This document shows positions 6,971 through 9,078 of a stretch of DNA of 9,078 nucleotides, piece by piece. The DNA comes from an uncultured Desulfobacterium sp. (lineage in GTDB: Bacteria; Desulfobacterota; Desulfobacteria; Desulfobacterales; Desulfobacteraceae): assembly GCA_937124525.1 (NCBI GenBank), contig CAKZLA010000135.1, positions 1 to 9,078 on the forward strand, read 5' to 3'. The stretch's first letter is position 1. Every line of letters begins with the position of its first letter. The notes below the pieces were generated by a model. It had not been told where the DNA came from. It saw nothing but the letters and a program-made list of their open reading frames with translations, and ran no database searches. The position numbers were made by a program, and so were the translations under genes.

Positions 6971-7227
6971 TGCTGCTCTATTCCTTTTTCCAATACAGAT
7001 AATTTTTTTCCCGCAGGAAATTTTTTAACCCTTATTTCAAATTTAAGGGCATCACTTTTTGTCATGTTAGCTGTGGCTGCAACCAGCTCAACGGGAAGCC
7101 TCCCCCGGGTATACTTTGCCCCTTTCCCGGCATTGTGCACATCAATTCTAAGGTCAAGATTATTGGTAATCCCGCAGTACAGGGAATGGTCCGCACATTT
7201 TAACAGATAGACCTGCCAGTTTTTCAC
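6967..7227 (-). CDS. GIY-YIG nuclease-family protein (YhbQ/UPF0213-like)
   Basis: An 86-aa single-domain GIY-YIG protein. The signature is split as VYLL (Y7) and YCGIT (Y17, with G19-I20). It is followed by the expected R27 and H31-N32, the GKGAKYTRGRLPVELV stretch (residues 34-49), and the metal-binding glutamate E64 in ALKFEIRVKKF. Length and motif spacing match the YhbQ/UPF0213 group, compact standalone domains related to the UvrC N-terminus. Their cellular role is poorly defined, although weak DNA cleavage or repair roles have been proposed. The start is GTG at 7227, preceded by GGAG about nine bases upstream. It follows the radical SAM gene after 15 nt and overlaps the next gene by 4 nt. 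All catalytic-type residues are present, so it is probably active. Confidence 0.9.
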   Translation of the reverse strand: MKNWQVYLLKCADHSLYCGITNNLDLRIDVHNAGKGAKYTRGRLPVELVAATANMTKSDALKFEIRVKKFPAGKKLSVLEKGIEQQ

Positions 7228-7242
7228 CTGTTACTTCTCCCA

Positions 7243-8304
7243 TTATAAATAAGTAATAGACTGGGGCAGATGCTTGCTTTCCAAGCCCTCATCAATGAGC
7301 TGAAGCAACTTTTGTTTTTCATCCGGGAATTGATACCCCTCGTATCCATGGGACAGCAGGAGCCGCCCTGAAGGATTAAGCCAATTATTCCCGGCATGGT
7401 CAAAACAGACCCTGGAAGTAACATTCAGGGCTTTGATCATCTCTTTCAATTCCCGGAGCTGTTCATGGGTGGATAAAAGCTGCATTTCACCCTGGTTAAT
7501 CCAGGTGTGCATGGATGTTCCGGGGATGGCACGAAAGGGCCGGGAACGAATGTAGTCAGGATTGATGGCAGAAAGCACCCGGGCGGTGTTCAGTGCATGA
7601 CCCGTGGTCATTTCCCTGCCCCCAAGGCCGGGCATCCAATACTCTGACACCTGGAATCCGGCTTCCATGGCTTTTTTACCGCCATCTATATGGCCCTGGG
7701 CCGTCACCCCTTTTTTAATCTTTAACAAAAGGTCATCGTCCCCGGTTTCAAGGCCCAGGTGCAGCCTATCCAGGCCAGATTTTCGAATGGCAACCAGATC
7801 TTCCAGGGATTTCTGGGCAAGGGTTCTGGAACGGGCATAGGTGGTCACCCGTTCAATGGAGGGGAAAATGGTTCGCAGATACGTCAAAGCCTCCATGAAA
7901 TCTTTTGTCTTCATGATAATGCTGTTGCCATCCTGGATAAAGGCGGTTTTACCCCCTGCACACAACCAGTGAAAAAACATGGCAAACCCGTTGTGATGGT
8001 TCAGTTCCGGGACTTTGTCCATGAGAACCATGGCCGCATCCCGGGTGATCTCTCTCCCCTGGCCAAGATCCATGGAAATATTTCTTAAATCCCCGGCCAG
8101 GGCTGCCATGGCATCCATATCTGCCTTGAGTTCCCCCGGGGATCGCAGTTGAAATTTTTCACCTTTATACATACTGCAAAAGGTGCAGTGGTTCCAGGGG
8201 CAGTTACGGGTGAACCGAAGCAGCAGGGAGGCGCTGCCACCTTCACTGGGGGGGCGATAAATGCCGGTTTCAAATTGATATTTTTCAATGTTGTAATCTG
8301 ACAT
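7243..8304 (-). CDS. Radical SAM protein (COG1032-like), unknown substrate
   Basis: A 353-aa radical SAM enzyme that would bind a [4Fe-4S] cluster and cleave S-adenosylmethionine. The cluster motif is NCPWNHCTFC with cysteines at 35, 40 and 43, i.e. C-x4-C-x2-C, one residue longer than the classic C-x3-C-x2-C. Other supports are FIQDGNSIIMKTKDF (about 122-136), the TTYARSRTLAQKS segment (154-166), HLGLETGDDDLL (182-193) and the MPGLGG turn (224-229), all typical of YgiQ/HemN-like or COG1032 barrels. No B12-binding domain precedes it and no extra iron-sulfur domain is obvious. The ATG at 8304 has AGGA nine bases upstream. It is the first gene of the cluster with the GIY-YIG and YheU genes; no functional link among the three is evident. 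Substrate unknown. Confidence 0.9.
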   Translation of the reverse strand: MSDYNIEKYQFETGIYRPPSEGGSASLLLRFTRNCPWNHCTFCSMYKGEKFQLRSPGELKADMDAMAALAGDLRNISMDLGQGREITRDAAMVLMDKVPELNHHNGFAMFFHWLCAGGKTAFIQDGNSIIMKTKDFMEALTYLRTIFPSIERVTTYARSRTLAQKSLEDLVAIRKSGLDRLHLGLETGDDDLLLKIKKGVTAQGHIDGGKKAMEAGFQVSEYWMPGLGGREMTTGHALNTARVLSAINPDYIRSRPFRAIPGTSMHTWINQGEMQLLSTHEQLRELKEMIKALNVTSRVCFDHAGNNWLNPSGRLLLSHGYEGYQFPDEKQKLLQLIDEGLESKHLPQSITYL

Positions 8305-8417
8305 GATGGGAATTCCTGTATATTAAAGGTAATTTGGGGTTACTATCTTACATTTCAAGACTTGAATCAACATTTTTGTTATTCTGTTGCCCTCTGACAC
8401 CACCTCTATGGATTGAA

Positions 8418-8488
8418 AATTTTACATGAATCACAAGAATCCACCACTGGCTGATAATTTTGGCTCATCACGGATTTGTGTAAAAATT
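8418..8488. repeat. Imperfect palindrome with arms AATTTTACA..CACAA and TTGTGTAAAAATT
   Basis: Left arm AATTTTACA (8418-8426), a 5-nt bulge, then CACAAGAATCC (8432-8442). Right arm GGATTTGTGTAAAAATT (8472-8488). The arms pair over about 17 bases with bulges around a 29-nt loop. This is the weakest well-formed unit of the chain. Confidence 0.4.
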
Positions 8489-8505
8489 AATAGTTGCTGA
8501 TGCGT

Positions 8506-8579
8506 AAACACTGAGAATTGCATACAGGAATTATACCTCAATCACACTAATCCGCGAAGACCCATAAAAATCAGTGTTT
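8506..8579. repeat. Inverted repeat AAACACTGA / TCAGTGTTT
   Basis: Perfect 9-bp arms at 8506-8514 and 8571-8579 enclose 56 bp. A second motif in the loop, ACACTAATCCG (8544-8554), is the near inverse of CGGATTTGTGT (8471-8481) in the previous palindrome, so alternative pairings between adjacent units are possible. Confidence 0.4.
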
Positions 8580-8591
8580 TATCATAACGTC

Positions 8592-8685
8592 GGCCACCCT
8601 GTGATGGGGTTTTAACAACAAAATAATAAGCATTGTTATTCCAGATGCTTGCGATTGTTAAAATTCTATTTCCAGTATGGTGGCC
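8592..8685. repeat. 94-bp nested palindrome (GGCCACC / GGTGGCC)
   Basis: Three perfect arm pairs share nearly the same centre: GGCCACC (8592-8598) with GGTGGCC (8679-8685), TTTTAACAA (8610-8618) with TTGTTAAAA (8655-8663), and AAGCAT (8628-8633) with ATGCTT (8645-8650). Together they describe one long hairpin with internal loops. It does not look like a terminator, because the outer stem is not followed by a T run on either strand. Confidence 0.7.
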
Positions 8686-8754
8686 AATCTTATGACCAAC
8701 CACAAAAATGGGGGAGCAGATCACATTTCTACGACGAGCCCTTTAGTTATTTAC

Positions 8755-8881
8755 TCGACTGGCTGTTACAGAATGCACGACTTCACAAATCAAGCCACGA
8801 CATATAGTGGTTCATTGATTTTAACATTACCACACAGGGTGACTCTGTGAGGATATTCTTAGTTCCGTAACAGCCTGTCGA
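8755..8881. repeat. 127-bp palindrome with 19-bp arms and two inner hairpins
   Basis: TCGACTGGCTGTTACAGAA (8755-8773) is the inverse of 8863-8881 with two mismatches. Inside are a hairpin AAATCAA..CCAC/GTGG..TTGATTT (8787-8821) and a smaller one CACAG/CTGTG (8833-8849), giving a three-way-junction outline. It might be a small non-autonomous mobile element or a structured RNA. I found no flanking target duplication. Confidence 0.65.
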
Positions 8882-8907
8882 CATGAAAAACATATAGAAC
8901 AAACCGT

Positions 8908-8989
8908 GGTCTGCCCGTGGTGGTTTTATAAGAAACTCCGTCCAATGCTTTGTAATGACTGGAGTTTCGATATTTGTTGTGGGCAGGCC
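8908..8989 (+). repeat. Tandem hairpin repeat, unit 1
   Basis: Outer arms GGTCTGCCC (8908-8916) and GGGCAGGCC (8981-8989) pair with one G-T. Inner arms GAAACTCC (8932-8939) and GGAGTTTC (8961-8968) are perfect. The outer arm continues into GTGGTGGTT, and GTTGTG precedes the closing arm; both are shared with unit 2. A 13-bp linker (8990-9002) separates the units. Confidence 0.75.
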
Positions 8990-9002
8990 AAATCCCCAAT
9001 AC

Positions 9003-9074
9003 GGTCTGCCCGTGGCGGTTATATGAAAGAGTAGATACGCCTAACATTTTTTTATACTTCGTTGTGGGCAGGCC
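9003..9074 (+). repeat. Tandem hairpin repeat, unit 2 (near right edge)
   Basis: It has the same outer arms GGTCTGCCC (9003-9011) and GGGCAGGCC (9066-9074), with the same adjacent GTGGCGGTT and CGTTGTG, starting 95 bp after unit 1. The interior differs: it is shorter, with only a weak stem GAAAGAGTA..TATACTTC. The array may continue beyond the window. Confidence 0.75.
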
Positions 9075-9078
9075 GAGT

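Larger units (their letters stand above)
8305..9078. other. 774-bp non-coding region rich in large imperfect palindromes
   Basis: No convincing gene: the two short minus-strand frames here (8542-8724, 8859-9047) lack family patterns and run through palindromes. The region is instead a chain of at least four, possibly six, inverted-repeat units, listed separately. The segment next to the radical SAM gene (8305-8400) must hold its leader and probably its promoter, but I cannot pick a -10/-35 pair with confidence. Confidence 0.6.

Noticed and set aside
8542..8724. A 60-codon minus-strand frame
   Set aside because: It overlaps the 94-bp nested palindrome, has no protein family pattern and no plausible operon context.
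9036..9042. GTTAGGC on the minus strand, which fits the integron attC core GTTRRRY; the region could be an attC array
   Set aside because: No matching RYYYAAC partner at the other end of a unit and no gene cassettes between the hairpins. A 7-mer match alone is weak.
8859..9047. A 62-codon minus-strand frame in the right intergenic region
   Set aside because: It runs straight through two tandem hairpin units. Its residues follow the DNA repeat and it has no Shine-Dalgarno or family resemblance.
8908..9074. A CRISPR array (regularly spaced repeats at the right edge)
   Set aside because: The period is 95 bp, the conserved parts are palindromic outer arms of hairpins rather than identical 25-40 bp repeats, and no cas gene is present.

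Overview
The window looks like chromosomal DNA of a Gram-negative anaerobe, most plausibly a sulfate-reducing Desulfobacterota (Desulfobacteraceae-like). This is inferred from moderate GC, codon choice, a radical SAM protein of a type common in anaerobes, and a GGGACAGATTT palindrome read as GTDFKSVP inside a gene. No rRNA or other taxonomic marker is present. All seven genes I can support lie on the minus strand, so the biology runs from the right edge to the left. Open frames on the plus strand are shadows.

From right to left: 9078-8305 is non-coding DNA packed with imperfect palindromes, including at least two tandem hairpin units of about 95 bp period. Then comes a compact cluster at 8304-6707: a radical SAM enzyme, a small GIY-YIG nuclease-family protein and a YheU/UPF0270 protein, with a 15-nt gap and then an ATGA overlap. 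A 458-bp gap (6706-6249) holds another, opposite-orientation copy of the hairpin repeat. That copy is split by a 113-bp MITE-like element with 15-bp perfect terminal inverted repeats and an 8-bp target duplication, features that fit the IS66 family.

From 6248 to the left edge runs a tightly packed four-gene operon: an unrecognised 280-aa acidic protein; a first P-loop ATPase of the BREX BrxC/BrxD-like type (DUF2791); a second, divergent ATPase of the same type; and a large Lhr/BrxHI-like SF2 helicase. The helicase carries, after a charged linker, a C-terminal RecB/Cas4/TM0106-like nuclease domain that continues off the left edge. Gaps are 5 nt, 4 nt (chosen start) and a TGATG overlap, so the four are probably co-translated. 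The ATPase plus helicase pairing recalls BrxD-BrxHI of BREX type 2 and the ATPase-helicase pair of Shango. No methylase, PglZ, BrxL or TerB gene is visible. It is best described as a candidate nucleic-acid-targeting (probably anti-phage) system of uncertain class. The two ATPases would act as loaders or regulators, the helicase-nuclease would be the effector, and the 280-aa protein would be an unknown partner.

The helicase frame is broken once near 2472-2490 by an apparent single-base deletion. The remaining roughly 2.48 kb stays open with all helicase motifs intact. This is either a sequencing/assembly error or a very recent inactivation.
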